This document shows, in pieces, positions 47,816 to 56,522 of a stretch of DNA of 64,000 nt. Made by a program: the position numbers and the translations under genes. Where the stretch lies: assembly GCF_016756535.1 (NCBI RefSeq), contig NZ_AP023247.1:1612501-1676500 (forward strand), in the 5' to 3' direction. Origin of the DNA: Mesorhizobium sp. 131-2-1. GTDB lineage: Bacteria > Pseudomonadota > Alphaproteobacteria > Rhizobiales > Rhizobiaceae. Within the stretch, counting starts at the first letter, position 1. Every line of letters starts with the position of its first letter. Under the pieces are notes generated by a model. It was not told the DNA's origin and made no database searches. It was given only the letters and a program-made list of their open reading frames with translations.

Positions 47816-49012
47816 TCACTTGCTGGCGATGTCGAGGAAGGCCGCTGTTGCGGCCCTGGCGAATTCGGGATCGTTGATGTGCAGCGGCAGGCGCGTCACC
47901 CGCCGTGTTGCCGTCGGTCGGATCGTGCGTTCGATGGCCTCGAACAGCGCGGCATCCGCTTCCTGATCGAAGAAGGCGCCGCCTTCGATGTCGAGCGCCG
48001 AGACGCCCTTTTCAGGGATCAAGAAATGGACCGGACCGTCGCAGCGGCTCAGCCTTTCGCCGATCCATGCGCCGATCGCGCGGCATTCGTCAGGTGTCGT
48101 GCGCATCAGCGTCACGTTGGAATTGTGCTCGTAGAAGAGGCGACCACGAAAGCGCTCGGGAATGGTCGGCGGCGCCCAGAAGTTGACCATGTCGAGCGCG
48201 CCGACCGAGCCGACATAGGGCAGCTTCGTGCGGGCGACGGCGCCAAACCGATCCTCCGTCGCCGGCAGCACGCCGCCAAACAGGAGGTCGCAAACCTCCG
48301 TTGTGGTGATGTCGATGATGCCAGCAAGCAGTCCTGAATCGGCAAGCTTCTCCATGGTGCGGCCGCCGGTGCCGGTGGCGTGGAAGACCATGCAGTCATA
48401 GTTGGCGCGCAGCTGGTCGGCGATGGCCGTCACGCAAGGCGTGGTGACGCCGAACATGGTGAGCCCGAGCGACAGCTTGCCGTCGGCGGACGGCGCCGGG
48501 CTCCGCGCCATGCCAGAGATCGCCTGGGCGGCATTGTGCAGCACGACGCGCGACAGGCGGTTGAGGCCGGCCATGTCGGTCACCGACGGCACCATGACGA
48601 TGTCGGAGACGTCGACATAGGGCGCGGTGTCGCCGGAGGCGAGCGTCGAGACCATGATCTTGGGCAGGCCGAGCGGCAGCGCGCGCATGCCCGCCGTGAC
48701 GATCGAGGTGCCGCCGCCGCCGCCGATGCCGATCATGCCGGATACGTCGCCTCGCGATTGGACGAAGCGGGCAAAAGCGGTGGCCATCGCCGCGACCGAC
48801 CTGCCGCGGTCGTCGATGCCGAGCACGGCCGTTTGGCCATCGGGATGGTGCCCGGCGACCGCTTCGGCCGTGACATCGACCGGCACGGTGGCAGTGCGCG
48901 TTCCGACGTCGACGCGGGTCACGGTGGCGCCCGTGGCGGTGATCGCGTCCGCCAGGAAGCCGAGTTCCTCGCCCTTGGTGTCGGCGGTGCCCACCACATA
49001 GATACGCTTCAT
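47816..49012 (-). CDS. Tm-1-like (UPF0261) ATP-binding domain protein
   Basis: This is a 398-residue protein of the Tm-1-like family. Marks are VVGTADTKGEELGFLAD at the N-terminus, GIGGGGGTSI, LASGDTAPYVD and FHATGTGGRTMEKL. The tomato Tm-1 protein has this domain with a TIM barrel; the bacterial pair probably forms an enzyme or complex of unknown reaction. ATG 49012 has GGGGAAACGCG upstream. It is divergent from a TetR regulator, which probably controls it. Confidence 0.88.
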   Translation of the reverse strand: MKRIYVVGTADTKGEELGFLADAITATGATVTRVDVGTRTATVPVDVTAEAVAGHHPDGQTAVLGIDDRGRSVAAMATAFARFVQSRGDVSGMIGIGGGGGTSIVTAGMRALPLGLPKIMVSTLASGDTAPYVDVSDIVMVPSVTDMAGLNRLSRVVLHNAAQAISGMARSPAPSADGKLSLGLTMFGVTTPCVTAIADQLRANYDCMVFHATGTGGRTMEKLADSGLLAGIIDITTTEVCDLLFGGVLPATEDRFGAVARTKLPYVGSVGALDMVNFWAPPTIPERFRGRLFYEHNSNVTLMRTTPDECRAIGAWIGERLSRCDGPVHFLIPEKGVSALDIEGGAFFDQEADAALFEAIERTIRPTATRRVTRLPLHINDPEFARAATAAFLDIASK

Positions 49013-49117
49013 CGCGTTTCCCCGGTCGTCAATGCGGCCGACGTTGTCGTCGGCTTCTGCCAGCCGTCGGCAAGCAAAGGCCATTGCAAATTTTTGAGAC
49101 GCGCGTACCGTATTGAC
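49013..49117. promoter_or_regulatory. Divergent promoter region of the Tm-1-like unit and TetR gene
   Basis: This 105-bp gap has an inverted repeat TGAGAC (49095-49100) / GTCTCA (49124-49129) whose right arm lies in the first codons of the TetR gene. If the site is an operator, translation may begin later, for instance at GTG 49145. Confidence 0.3.
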
Positions 49118-49765
49118 ATGGATGTCTCACGTCAACAAGCCACAGTGAACGACGAGGCTGACCAGGCCGCCAAGCGTGGACCCCGTGCGCGCACAAAGCG
49201 GCTGATGCTGGAGACGGCAACGAGGCTGATGCAGGCTGGCGTCACCCCTTCGGTCAGCGAGGTCGCGGAGGCCGCGCAGGTTTCCCGCGCCACCGCCTAT
49301 CGTTATTTCCCGAGCCAGGCGGCTTTGGTGCAGGCGGTGGTCGACGAGGGGCTGGGACCGATCCTCACCTGGCAATCGAGCTCGGTCGATCCCGAGCGCC
49401 GGGTGGCCGAACTGTTCGACACCGCCATGCCGCGCATCGAGGCTTTCGAGGCGACGTTCAAGGCGGCGCTGAAGCTGTCGCTCGACCAGTGGGCCCGCCA
49501 GCAGGCAGGCACGCTGGGTGGCGAGCCGGCCTTCACACGCGGCCATCGCATAGACCTGCTGGAGGATGCGCTTGCGCCACTGAGGGGCGAGCTGCCGCCG
49601 CGCGAATTCGAGCGCCTGGCGCAGGCGCTGTCGCTGATTTTCGGCGTCGAACTGCTGATTGTGCTGAAGGACATCTGGGGCCTGGACAGCGGCAAGACCC
49701 TGGCCGTCGCCCGGTGGGCGGCCTCAGCGCTGGTGCGCCAGGCGCGACTCCGGACGCCATCCTGA
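49118..49765 (+). CDS. TetR family transcriptional regulator
   Basis: This is a 215-residue regulator with an N-terminal TetR helix-turn-helix (about residues 27-75: VSEVAEAAQVSRATAYRYFPSQAALVQAV). The C-terminal helical domain would bind a small ligand. It is divergent from the Tm-1-like, TIM-barrel and cupin genes. No clear ribosome site precedes ATG 49118, so the transcript may be leaderless or the start may lie downstream. Confidence 0.9.
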   Translation: MDVSRQQATVNDEADQAAKRGPRARTKRLMLETATRLMQAGVTPSVSEVAEAAQVSRATAYRYFPSQAALVQAVVDEGLGPILTWQSSSVDPERRVAELFDTAMPRIEAFEATFKAALKLSLDQWARQQAGTLGGEPAFTRGHRIDLLEDALAPLRGELPPREFERLAQALSLIFGVELLIVLKDIWGLDSGKTLAVARWAASALVRQARLRTPS

Positions 49766-50204
49766 CCAGGGGTGGTGGCGGCGTGAGTTGGGCATGGAGG
49801 AGGGCTGGACGAAAGCGGATGCAGGATATGAGACTTCTCCCGACGCGGACCGGATTGGGGGGTCGTCGAGGGGAATCCGAGGCGGTCGCCGCGGTAGCTC
49901 GGAGCGAATCTGGTTCGACCAGATTTGAAGGTCGGCGATTTCAGTGATTTTGAGGATTGGCGTTTTGCGAACGGTATGAAGGTGGAGAATTGCCAAAAAT
50001 GAAGGAAATACCAACATATAGCGGACGTTTTCAGCTTATTTTGGTGACGGCAAATTTTAAGAAAGCGCTTGACGAGCATCTTAAATTGGTAATACCAGAT
50101 TAGGAAAGAAAAGGCGGATCGGGAATGACAGCAGCAGTCCATTTCGGCAGGGCGAGGAGGATCACACGGATGGCGCGTGTTCCGTCCGCACGAGGTGGCG
50201 CATC
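49766..50204. promoter_or_regulatory. Intergenic control region before the sugar-type ABC operon
   Basis: This 439-bp region has no convincing gene. It holds AATCTGGTTCGACCAGATT at 49907-49925 (8-bp perfect arms), the same core as the site at 45124. A second palindrome TGGTAATACCA lies at 50087-50097, overlapping a possible -10 (TAATAC) with a TTGACG word 15 bp upstream. The stretch 49930-50110 is much more AT-rich than the genome around it, as expected for promoters. Confidence 0.5.
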
Positions 50205-51317
50205 GTGACGCAGACGTCGCCTCGCGCCAGTGCCGGCAAGGGGATTGCGCTGCGCCTCGATGGGCTCAGCAAAGCCTATGGATCCGTGCGCGCCATCAAC
50301 GACCTGAGCTTCGCCGTCGACGAAGGCCGCTTCTTCGTACTCTTCGGGCCGAGCTCGGTTGGCAAGACGACGACGCTGCGCACTATCGCCGGCCTCGTCC
50401 AGGCCGACTCCGGCACGCTTGAGATCGGCGGCCGCGACATGACCCATGCGCCGATCGCCGGCCGCGGCATCTCGATGGTCTTCCAGTCTTTCGCGCTTTA
50501 CCCCCACCTCACGGTCTACGACAATCTCGCCTATCCGCTGCGCGAGGAGAAAGCCGCGCGCGCCGAGATCGACAAGCGGGTGAAAGAGACCGCCGAGATC
50601 CTGAAGCTGACACACCGCCTGAAGGCCAAGCCGGCAACCCTGTCCGGCGGAGAGCAGCAGCGCGTCGCGCTCGGCCGCTCCCTGATCCGCCGGCCAAAGA
50701 TTCTTCTCCTCGATGAGCCGCTCACCAATCTCGACGCCAAGCTTCGGCACGAGACGCGCGCCGAGCTGAAGCGGCTGCACCGCCAGTTCGGCATGACCGT
50801 GATCTATGCCACGCCCGACGAGCTCGAGGCTCTCTCGATGGGCGAGACGATCGCCGTCATGCGCGATGGCGGCATCGTCCAGATCGGCACGCCGGACGAG
50901 CTTTACGAGCAGCCGATCCATACCTATGTCGCCAGCAAGATCGGCTCGCCGCACATGAATCTGTTCACGGCCTCGGTGCGCGCCGACACCAGGTCTTTCG
51001 ACACGCCGCTCGGGACTCTGGTTCCGGCGACGGCGCCAAAGACTGCCGATGCCGGCGAGGCCGCGCTGATCGGCATTCGCCCGAGCGACATTCGGCTCGC
51101 CGCCAAGGGCGAAGCCGGGGTTGCCTCGAAGGTGCATCTGGTCGAACCGCTCGGCGACATCACGGTCGTCTCGGTCGAGGCCGGCGGCGAGATGTTGCGC
51201 ATGGTGCTGCCGGAAGCGATCGCCGCCAGCATCAGGACCGGCGATTCGGCATCGATCGCCATCGATAACAGGAAAATCCACGTCTTCCGCGCCGTGAGCG
51301 GCCAGGCAATGACCTGA
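50205..51317 (+). CDS. ABC transporter ATPase 1 of a CUT1-type importer, H-loop His missing
   Basis: This 370-residue MalK-like ATPase has Walker A GPSSVGKTT, Q-loop MVFQSFALYPH, an intact signature TLSGGEQQRVALGRSL and Walker B LLLDEPLTNLD. The H-loop reads YATPDELEAL, where a His is expected at Pro. TOBE-type domains follow from about residue 235. The second ATPase of the operon (54883-55971) has the opposite defect. GTG 50205 follows CGAGGTGGCG. The operon carries a carbohydrate-type importer. Confidence 0.9.
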   Translation: MTQTSPRASAGKGIALRLDGLSKAYGSVRAINDLSFAVDEGRFFVLFGPSSVGKTTTLRTIAGLVQADSGTLEIGGRDMTHAPIAGRGISMVFQSFALYPHLTVYDNLAYPLREEKAARAEIDKRVKETAEILKLTHRLKAKPATLSGGEQQRVALGRSLIRRPKILLLDEPLTNLDAKLRHETRAELKRLHRQFGMTVIYATPDELEALSMGETIAVMRDGGIVQIGTPDELYEQPIHTYVASKIGSPHMNLFTASVRADTRSFDTPLGTLVPATAPKTADAGEAALIGIRPSDIRLAAKGEAGVASKVHLVEPLGDITVVSVEAGGEMLRMVLPEAIAASIRTGDSASIAIDNRKIHVFRAVSGQAMT

Positions 51318-51363
51318 CGCGAACGGCGAGAAGCAATCCGGTTAACCAAGGGAGGAAACGCGA

Positions 51364-52797
51364 ATGACGGCGATGACCAAAGTGAAAGGGCTAGCGACAG
51401 CCGCAAGCTTCGCTGCCACGCTACTGGTGGGAGGCGTGACCTATGCCTCTGCCGAAGAAGTGACGTTGACGATGGCGGTGCCGGATTGGCCCCCGACCCG
51501 CATTATGAAGAAGTTCTTCGACGAGCAGTACAAGCCCAAGTCTGGCAATACCGTGAAGCTCGATGTCGACTTCATTCCGTGGCCGGATTTCTACACCCGC
51601 GTCAACGCCTCGTTGACCTCGGGCGAAAAGAAGTACAACTTCATCGTGTCGGACTCGCAGTGGCTGGGCGCCTTCGTCGAAGGCGGCTACTTCCGCAAGA
51701 TCAACGATCTCATCGATGCCGACCCGGAACTCAAGGCGACGATGGAGTCGATGCATCCCGCCGTGCTCAACGCCTACTCGACCTATCCCAACAGCACGCC
51801 GAACTACTACGGCTTCCCGCAGTTCCCGGACGTGCTGGTCACCTACGGCCGCAAGGACGTGCTCTGCAACGACGACGAGCAGGCCGCCTTCAAGGCGAAG
51901 TACAATGAGAAGCTGCCCTGCACCGGCGAAGAAATCGACGCCATGGACTGGAACACGTTCGAGCATGTTGGCGAATTCTTCCAGCGCAAGAAGGGCGACA
52001 AGCTCGCCGGCCAGGTGCTGGATGACGATTTCTACGGCATCGCCTATCAGGCAGGCAAAGGCTACGACTTCTCGACGAGCTCGGTTCACACGTTTGTCTG
52101 GCAGCATGGCGGCGGCATCTGGGATGAAACCAAGGCCCCGACCGGACATGCCGAAGGCGTCGTAAACTCCCCGAAGTCCATCGAGGGCATGGAGCATTTC
52201 CTCAAATTGCTGAAGTACATGCCGCCGGTGGTCAAGACCGGCACCATGGACATCTTCGTCTCGGACCAGTTGTTCCGTGAAGGCAAGGTGGCCATGAACA
52301 TAGACTGGATCGGTCTCGGCGAAGCCTCGCTCGATCCCAAGACGTCGAAGGTTGCCGACAAGCTGGTGTTCGGATTGGCGCCAGGCCTGCGCGGCCCCGA
52401 CGGCAAGGTGAATCGTACGTCACAGATCGGCGGACAGCCTTTCGTTCTCACCACCTGGACGACGCCTGAGCAAATCAAGGAAGCGGTGGGCTTCGTGAAG
52501 TGGTGGCTCTCGCCCGATATCCAGCACCAGTTCGCCGCCGGCGGCGGCCAGTCCGCGATCAAGTCGGTCTACAGCGATCCGAAATACGTGACCTATCGTC
52601 CGTGGGACCGCGCCTGGGCGAACTCGCTCGACTGGCAGAAGGACATGTGGCACGTGCCGCAGTTCTTCGAACTGCTCACCCAGCAGCAGGACCAGTACGA
52701 CCTAGCCATCACGGGCAAGCAGGACGCCAAGACCACCCTGGATAACATCGCCAAGTTCCAGGAGGACCTCCTGAAGAACGCTGGCCTTATCCAGTAA
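51364..52797 (+). CDS. ABC substrate-binding protein, carbohydrate type
   Basis: This is a 477-residue family-1 (MalE/UgpB-like) binding protein with a Sec signal peptide (cleavage near ASAEEV). Segments such as FIVSDSQWLGAFVEGGYF and GKVAMNIDWIGLG are typical of CUT1 proteins. It has cysteines near residues 179 and 195. Ribosome site AAGGGAGGAAACGCG. The ligand may be a sugar, a polyol or a sugar derivative. Confidence 0.9.
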   Translation: MTAMTKVKGLATAASFAATLLVGGVTYASAEEVTLTMAVPDWPPTRIMKKFFDEQYKPKSGNTVKLDVDFIPWPDFYTRVNASLTSGEKKYNFIVSDSQWLGAFVEGGYFRKINDLIDADPELKATMESMHPAVLNAYSTYPNSTPNYYGFPQFPDVLVTYGRKDVLCNDDEQAAFKAKYNEKLPCTGEEIDAMDWNTFEHVGEFFQRKKGDKLAGQVLDDDFYGIAYQAGKGYDFSTSSVHTFVWQHGGGIWDETKAPTGHAEGVVNSPKSIEGMEHFLKLLKYMPPVVKTGTMDIFVSDQLFREGKVAMNIDWIGLGEASLDPKTSKVADKLVFGLAPGLRGPDGKVNRTSQIGGQPFVLTTWTTPEQIKEAVGFVKWWLSPDIQHQFAAGGGQSAIKSVYSDPKYVTYRPWDRAWANSLDWQKDMWHVPQFFELLTQQQDQYDLAITGKQDAKTTLDNIAKFQEDLLKNAGLIQ

Positions 52798-52814
52798 CCT
52801 TCCGACATAGCTGC

Positions 52815-52839
52815 GGGGAGCGGGCAAAAGCCGCTCCCC
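52815..52839 (+). terminator. Hairpin between binding-protein and permease genes
   Basis: GGGGAGCGG (52815-52823) pairs perfectly with CCGCTCCCC (52831-52839) across a 7-nt loop. No long T-run follows, so it is more likely an attenuating or 3'-protecting hairpin that keeps binding-protein mRNA in excess, as is common in ABC operons. Confidence 0.6.
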
Positions 52840-52877
52840 ATCATTGCCACGTCACGCGCTCCATATTTCGGACTCCC

Positions 52878-53939
52878 ATGACCGCTGTTTCAAGTACGCT
52901 GCTGACACCACGCCTTACCGCGGTTGTTGCCCACAACTGGAAACTCGCCATCGCTGTCGCTGTCGTCGTGTCGGCCATATCAATGGCGGGCTTGCCGGCG
53001 GCTGTCTCCTTCTGGGTGGTGGGCGCCGCGGCGGCGTTGGTCGCGGCCGCATTTACCGTCAACGCGTATCGCCGCCACTACTTCGGCGCCCTGCTGGTCG
53101 CTCCGGCAATCGCCGTTCTGTTTGTGATGAATATCTTCCCCCTGCTGTGGTCGCTGGGCCTTTCGTTCTTCGCCTACCAGGCAAACCAGCAGACGATCCG
53201 CTTCGTCGGACTCGGGAACTACGTTCGGATCCTTACCAACGATCTCGCTGCTCACGCGACTTGGGGCGCGCTGATCAATACCGCCATGTTCGTCGTGTTC
53301 ACCGTCTCCGCGCAGATGATCGTCGGCTTTCTGCTGGCCATCCTGTTCGCCAAGCAATTTCCGCTGCGCAAGTATTTGTTGATCCTGGTGCTGACACCGA
53401 TGATGCTTTCGGTTGTCGCCTCTGGCGTGTTCTTCACCTACTACTATGACCCGACATTCGGGATTCTCAGCTACGTCATCAATTCCATCTCCGGCAACCA
53501 GTTCATCCTGATGAGCAACAAAGTCGGTGCCGTGGCGGGAATCGTTTTCGCCGACGCATGGATGTGGTCGCCCTTCGTCATGCTCCTTGTGCTGGCGGGC
53601 CTCGTCTCGGTGCCGAAATACCTTTACGAGGCCGCTGCCATCGACCGTATTTCCAGCTGGCGGCAATTCTGGATGATCACCTTCCCCTACATCCGCGGCC
53701 TTCTGATGTTGGCCCTTCTCTTCCGCACCATCGAGGCATTCAAGCTGGCGGATCTCGTCATCCTCCTCACCAAGGGCGGCAACGACACACTGACGATCTC
53801 CTATCACTTGATCCGCATCGCCAACGAGCAGAACAAGACGAGTGAGGGCGCGGCGATCTCCTATCTGATGCTGTTCATGGTGATCGTTCTCACCAACCTC
53901 TACCTGTACCTCGCAAACCGCCGTACGCAGGGAGCCTGA
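52878..53939 (+). CDS. ABC transporter permease, MalF/UgpA-like with N-terminal extension
   Basis: This 353-residue permease is longer than the usual 290-310. Two extra hydrophobic segments (about residues 22-60) precede the standard six-segment core that begins near ALLVAPAIAVLFVMN. EAA loop: LYEAAAIDRISSWRQFWMITFP. It pairs with the next gene, 3 bp away. Confidence 0.9.
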   Translation: MTAVSSTLLTPRLTAVVAHNWKLAIAVAVVVSAISMAGLPAAVSFWVVGAAAALVAAAFTVNAYRRHYFGALLVAPAIAVLFVMNIFPLLWSLGLSFFAYQANQQTIRFVGLGNYVRILTNDLAAHATWGALINTAMFVVFTVSAQMIVGFLLAILFAKQFPLRKYLLILVLTPMMLSVVASGVFFTYYYDPTFGILSYVINSISGNQFILMSNKVGAVAGIVFADAWMWSPFVMLLVLAGLVSVPKYLYEAAAIDRISSWRQFWMITFPYIRGLLMLALLFRTIEAFKLADLVILLTKGGNDTLTISYHLIRIANEQNKTSEGAAISYLMLFMVIVLTNLYLYLANRRTQGA

Positions 53940-53942
53940 CCC

Positions 53943-54881
53943 GTGGCCGAATCGATATTGGGAAAGCTCGGCTTCGGCAGGGCCAGCGGAGTAGACAAGG
54001 CCGGCTGGGGGCGGACGCTCGCCGTGGCCGTCGTCGCCTTTATCTATTTTCTGCCGGTGCTGTTCATCATATTCACCGCCTTCAAACCGCAGGGCGACGC
54101 GCTCCTGGTGCCTCCGACGCTGTCGCCCACGTCGCTGTTCGGCTTGATTCCGGACCATTTTGTGTTCAAGCCCACGCTCGAAAATTTTGGGTCCGTCTTT
54201 TCCCGCTCGATGACGCCGGACGGTGCCCCGGAAGCGACAGGATTCGACCGTTATTTCTTCAACTCGATCTTCATCGCCTCGGCGTCGGTGCTGCTGGCGC
54301 TGGTCATCGGCACCCTGGCGGCCTTCGGCTTCTCGCGCTATCCGCTGAAAGGCAATGACACCTACCTGTTCATCATCCTGACCACGCGCATGCTGCCGGC
54401 GATTGTGGTGATCATTCCGGTGATCCTGATGTTCCGTGTAGTGGGCCTGTCGGGCTCGTATCTCGGCATCATCATGCTCTACACCGCCTTCAACCTGGCC
54501 TTCACCATCTGGATGATGAAGAGCTTCTTCGATGAATTGTCGCCAGACGTCGAGGATGCCGCCCGCATCGACGGATCGTCCGGAATGCGGGTGTTCTTCA
54601 AGATTTGCCTGCCCCAGGTCATTGCCGGGCTCGCCGCCACGTTCGTGTTCGGCCTGATCCTCACCTGGAACGAGTTCCTCTTCGCCCTGTTGCTCTCGGG
54701 GCCCGACACGAGAACGGTCCCGGTCGCCATGAACCAGGCCGTGTCGTCGGGTGGACGCGGCACCGACTGGACTTTGCTTGCCGCCATCGAAACCCTGTTC
54801 CTCGTCCCAGTCTTCCTAGTCACCTTCTTCTTGCAAAACCATCTGTTGCGCGGCGTTACCTTCGGCACCGTGAAGCGCTGA
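53943..54881 (+). CDS. ABC transporter permease, MalG/UgpE-like
   Basis: This is a 312-residue permease with six membrane segments and EAA loop VEDAARIDGSSGMRVFFKICLP. GTG 53943 follows the preceding stop by 3 bp. The ATPase 2 gene starts one base after its stop codon. Confidence 0.92.
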   Translation: MAESILGKLGFGRASGVDKAGWGRTLAVAVVAFIYFLPVLFIIFTAFKPQGDALLVPPTLSPTSLFGLIPDHFVFKPTLENFGSVFSRSMTPDGAPEATGFDRYFFNSIFIASASVLLALVIGTLAAFGFSRYPLKGNDTYLFIILTTRMLPAIVVIIPVILMFRVVGLSGSYLGIIMLYTAFNLAFTIWMMKSFFDELSPDVEDAARIDGSSGMRVFFKICLPQVIAGLAATFVFGLILTWNEFLFALLLSGPDTRTVPVAMNQAVSSGGRGTDWTLLAAIETLFLVPVFLVTFFLQNHLLRGVTFGTVKR

Positions 54882-54882
54882 G

Positions 54883-55971
54883 ATGTCAACCATCGAACTC
54901 CGCAAAGTCACCAAGCGTTTCGGCTCCTTCACCGCGGTCAAGGACGTTGACCTGTCGGTGGCCGCCGGTGAGGTCGTCTGCCTTCTCGGCCCGTCCGGCT
55001 GTGGCAAGACGACGACCCTGCGCGTCATCGCCGGGCTGGAAAGCGTCACTGACGGCGAGGTCGTCATCGCCGGCAAGGTGATGAACAACCTGCCGCCCGA
55101 AAAGCGCGACATCGCCATGGTGTTCCAGTTCTACGCGCTCTACCCGTCGGCATCGGTCGGCGAGAACATCGCCTTCCCGCTCTATCATGACGGCATTTCC
55201 AGGGCTGAGCGGACTGCCCGCGTCAACCGCGTCGCCGCGATCCTCCACTTGGAGCACGTTCTCGACCGGCTGCCGAACCAGATATCCGAGGGCGAAAAGC
55301 AGCGCGCCGCCATGGCCCGCGCCATCGTCCGCGACCCCAATTGCTTCCTCTTCGACGAGCCCTTGTCGCGTCTCGATGTCGAACTGCGCCAGAGCATGCG
55401 TGGCCAGATCAAGGAAGTGCTGCAGGGCCTCTCCAAAGCGACCGTGATCGTGACCCATGACCAGCTCGAAGCGCTCACCATGGCCGACCGCATCGCCATC
55501 ATGAAGGACGGCCTGATCGAGCAAGTCGGCTCACCGCACGAGGTTTTTGCCAAGCCCGCCAATGCTTTCGTGGCGAGCTTCATCGGCACGCCGCAGATGA
55601 ATCTTCTCGAGGCCGACCTCAAGACCTTCGCCGATGGCACGGCGGAGATGACCGTGGCCGGCATTAATCTGGCGATCCGCACGGACGCGGCGGTCGCGCG
55701 CCTGCAGCCCGGCAAGGTGACGATCGGTGTCCGCCCCCGCGCCTTCACCGCGACCGATACGGGGGACCGTGGCACCATCTCCGCCCGGGCCGAGCTCATC
55801 GAGCCCATGGGCGCCGAAACCCTTATTCATGCCCGCACGGCGGCAGGCGCCGACATCCGCGTCGTGGTGACGAGAAGCCAGCGGGTCAAGGTCGGCGAGG
55901 CGCTGAATCTACGCCCCGATCCCAGGCAAACCCATGTCTTCGATGGCGCTGGAAAGGCGGTGCGGTCATGA
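54883..55971 (+). CDS. ABC transporter ATPase 2 of a CUT1-type importer, degenerate signature
   Basis: This 362-residue MalK-like ATPase has Walker A GPSGCGKTT, Q-loop MVFQFYALYPS, Walker B FLFDEPLSRLD and an intact H-loop VTHDQLEAL. The signature, normally LSGGQ, reads ISEGEKQRAAMARAI. Combined with ATPase 1, one composite site would be fully canonical and the other doubly defective. Its stop overlaps the small membrane protein start by 4 bp. Confidence 0.9.
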   Translation: MSTIELRKVTKRFGSFTAVKDVDLSVAAGEVVCLLGPSGCGKTTTLRVIAGLESVTDGEVVIAGKVMNNLPPEKRDIAMVFQFYALYPSASVGENIAFPLYHDGISRAERTARVNRVAAILHLEHVLDRLPNQISEGEKQRAAMARAIVRDPNCFLFDEPLSRLDVELRQSMRGQIKEVLQGLSKATVIVTHDQLEALTMADRIAIMKDGLIEQVGSPHEVFAKPANAFVASFIGTPQMNLLEADLKTFADGTAEMTVAGINLAIRTDAAVARLQPGKVTIGVRPRAFTATDTGDRGTISARAELIEPMGAETLIHARTAAGADIRVVVTRSQRVKVGEALNLRPDPRQTHVFDGAGKAVRS

Positions 55972-56408
55972 GCGACAGTTCTTCCGGCATGAGCCGGGCC
56001 GGCGCGTACTGCCTCGAGGTCTTCATCATTGGCCTCGGCGTCATGGCGCTGGTGCTGATCTTCCAACCCTTTTCCATCGGCCTGTACGCGGTCGGCAGCG
56101 GTCTCGTGGTGCTTGCCGGACTCATCAACAACCTGCTGCCGTTGGCCCAGCCGGGCGTCAAGGTGCGCAGTGTGGTGACCGTAGCGCTGGTCGTGGCGCT
56201 GGTCTTCTGCATTGCGCTGCTGGTTTCGATCACGGCGGCGCATCTCTACGGCGTCTTCTTCCTCAATCCACCGGACCCCAACACTCTCGCCGGCAAGGCG
56301 CAGCTCGCCACGCCGCCTTTCTACAAGCAGGCTTTCGTGTGGGAAATCGCCGCCGCGGCGGTGATTCTCGCGCTCGTCGTCACCGCTCTCAACAAGACAG
56401 CGCGATGA
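55968..56408 (+). CDS. Small membrane protein of the sugar-type ABC operon
   Basis: This is a 146-residue protein with three or four hydrophobic segments (about 17-40, 42-60, 68-92, 122-142) and a proline-rich stretch before the last. I do not recognise its family for certain. Rhizobial two-ATPase importers of the glycerol type also include a small membrane protein, so it may be an accessory of the transporter. ATG 55968 overlaps the ATPase 2 stop by 4 bp. Confidence 0.75.
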   Translation: MSDSSSGMSRAGAYCLEVFIIGLGVMALVLIFQPFSIGLYAVGSGLVVLAGLINNLLPLAQPGVKVRSVVTVALVVALVFCIALLVSITAAHLYGVFFLNPPDPNTLAGKAQLATPPFYKQAFVWEIAAAAVILALVVTALNKTAR

Positions 56409-56494
56409 CCAGCAGCTGACGCTATACGGCAGGTCGCGCTCGCGCCGGTCCGCGACGGTCGGTGTGCGTCGCCCTCCCAACTGTCACGCCGTCA

Positions 56495-56515
56495 TCCTCC
56501 GGCTTGACCGGAGGA
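56495..56515. repeat. Short REP-like palindrome at a gene truncation point
   Basis: Arms TCCTCCGG (56495-56502) and CCGGAGGA (56508-56515) enclose 5 bp. GTCATCCTC-CGG-type palindromes of this kind are common dispersed repeats in Rhizobiales as I recall. It lies immediately before the point where homology of the truncated ATPase begins. Confidence 0.6.
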
Positions 56516-56522
56516 CCCGACG

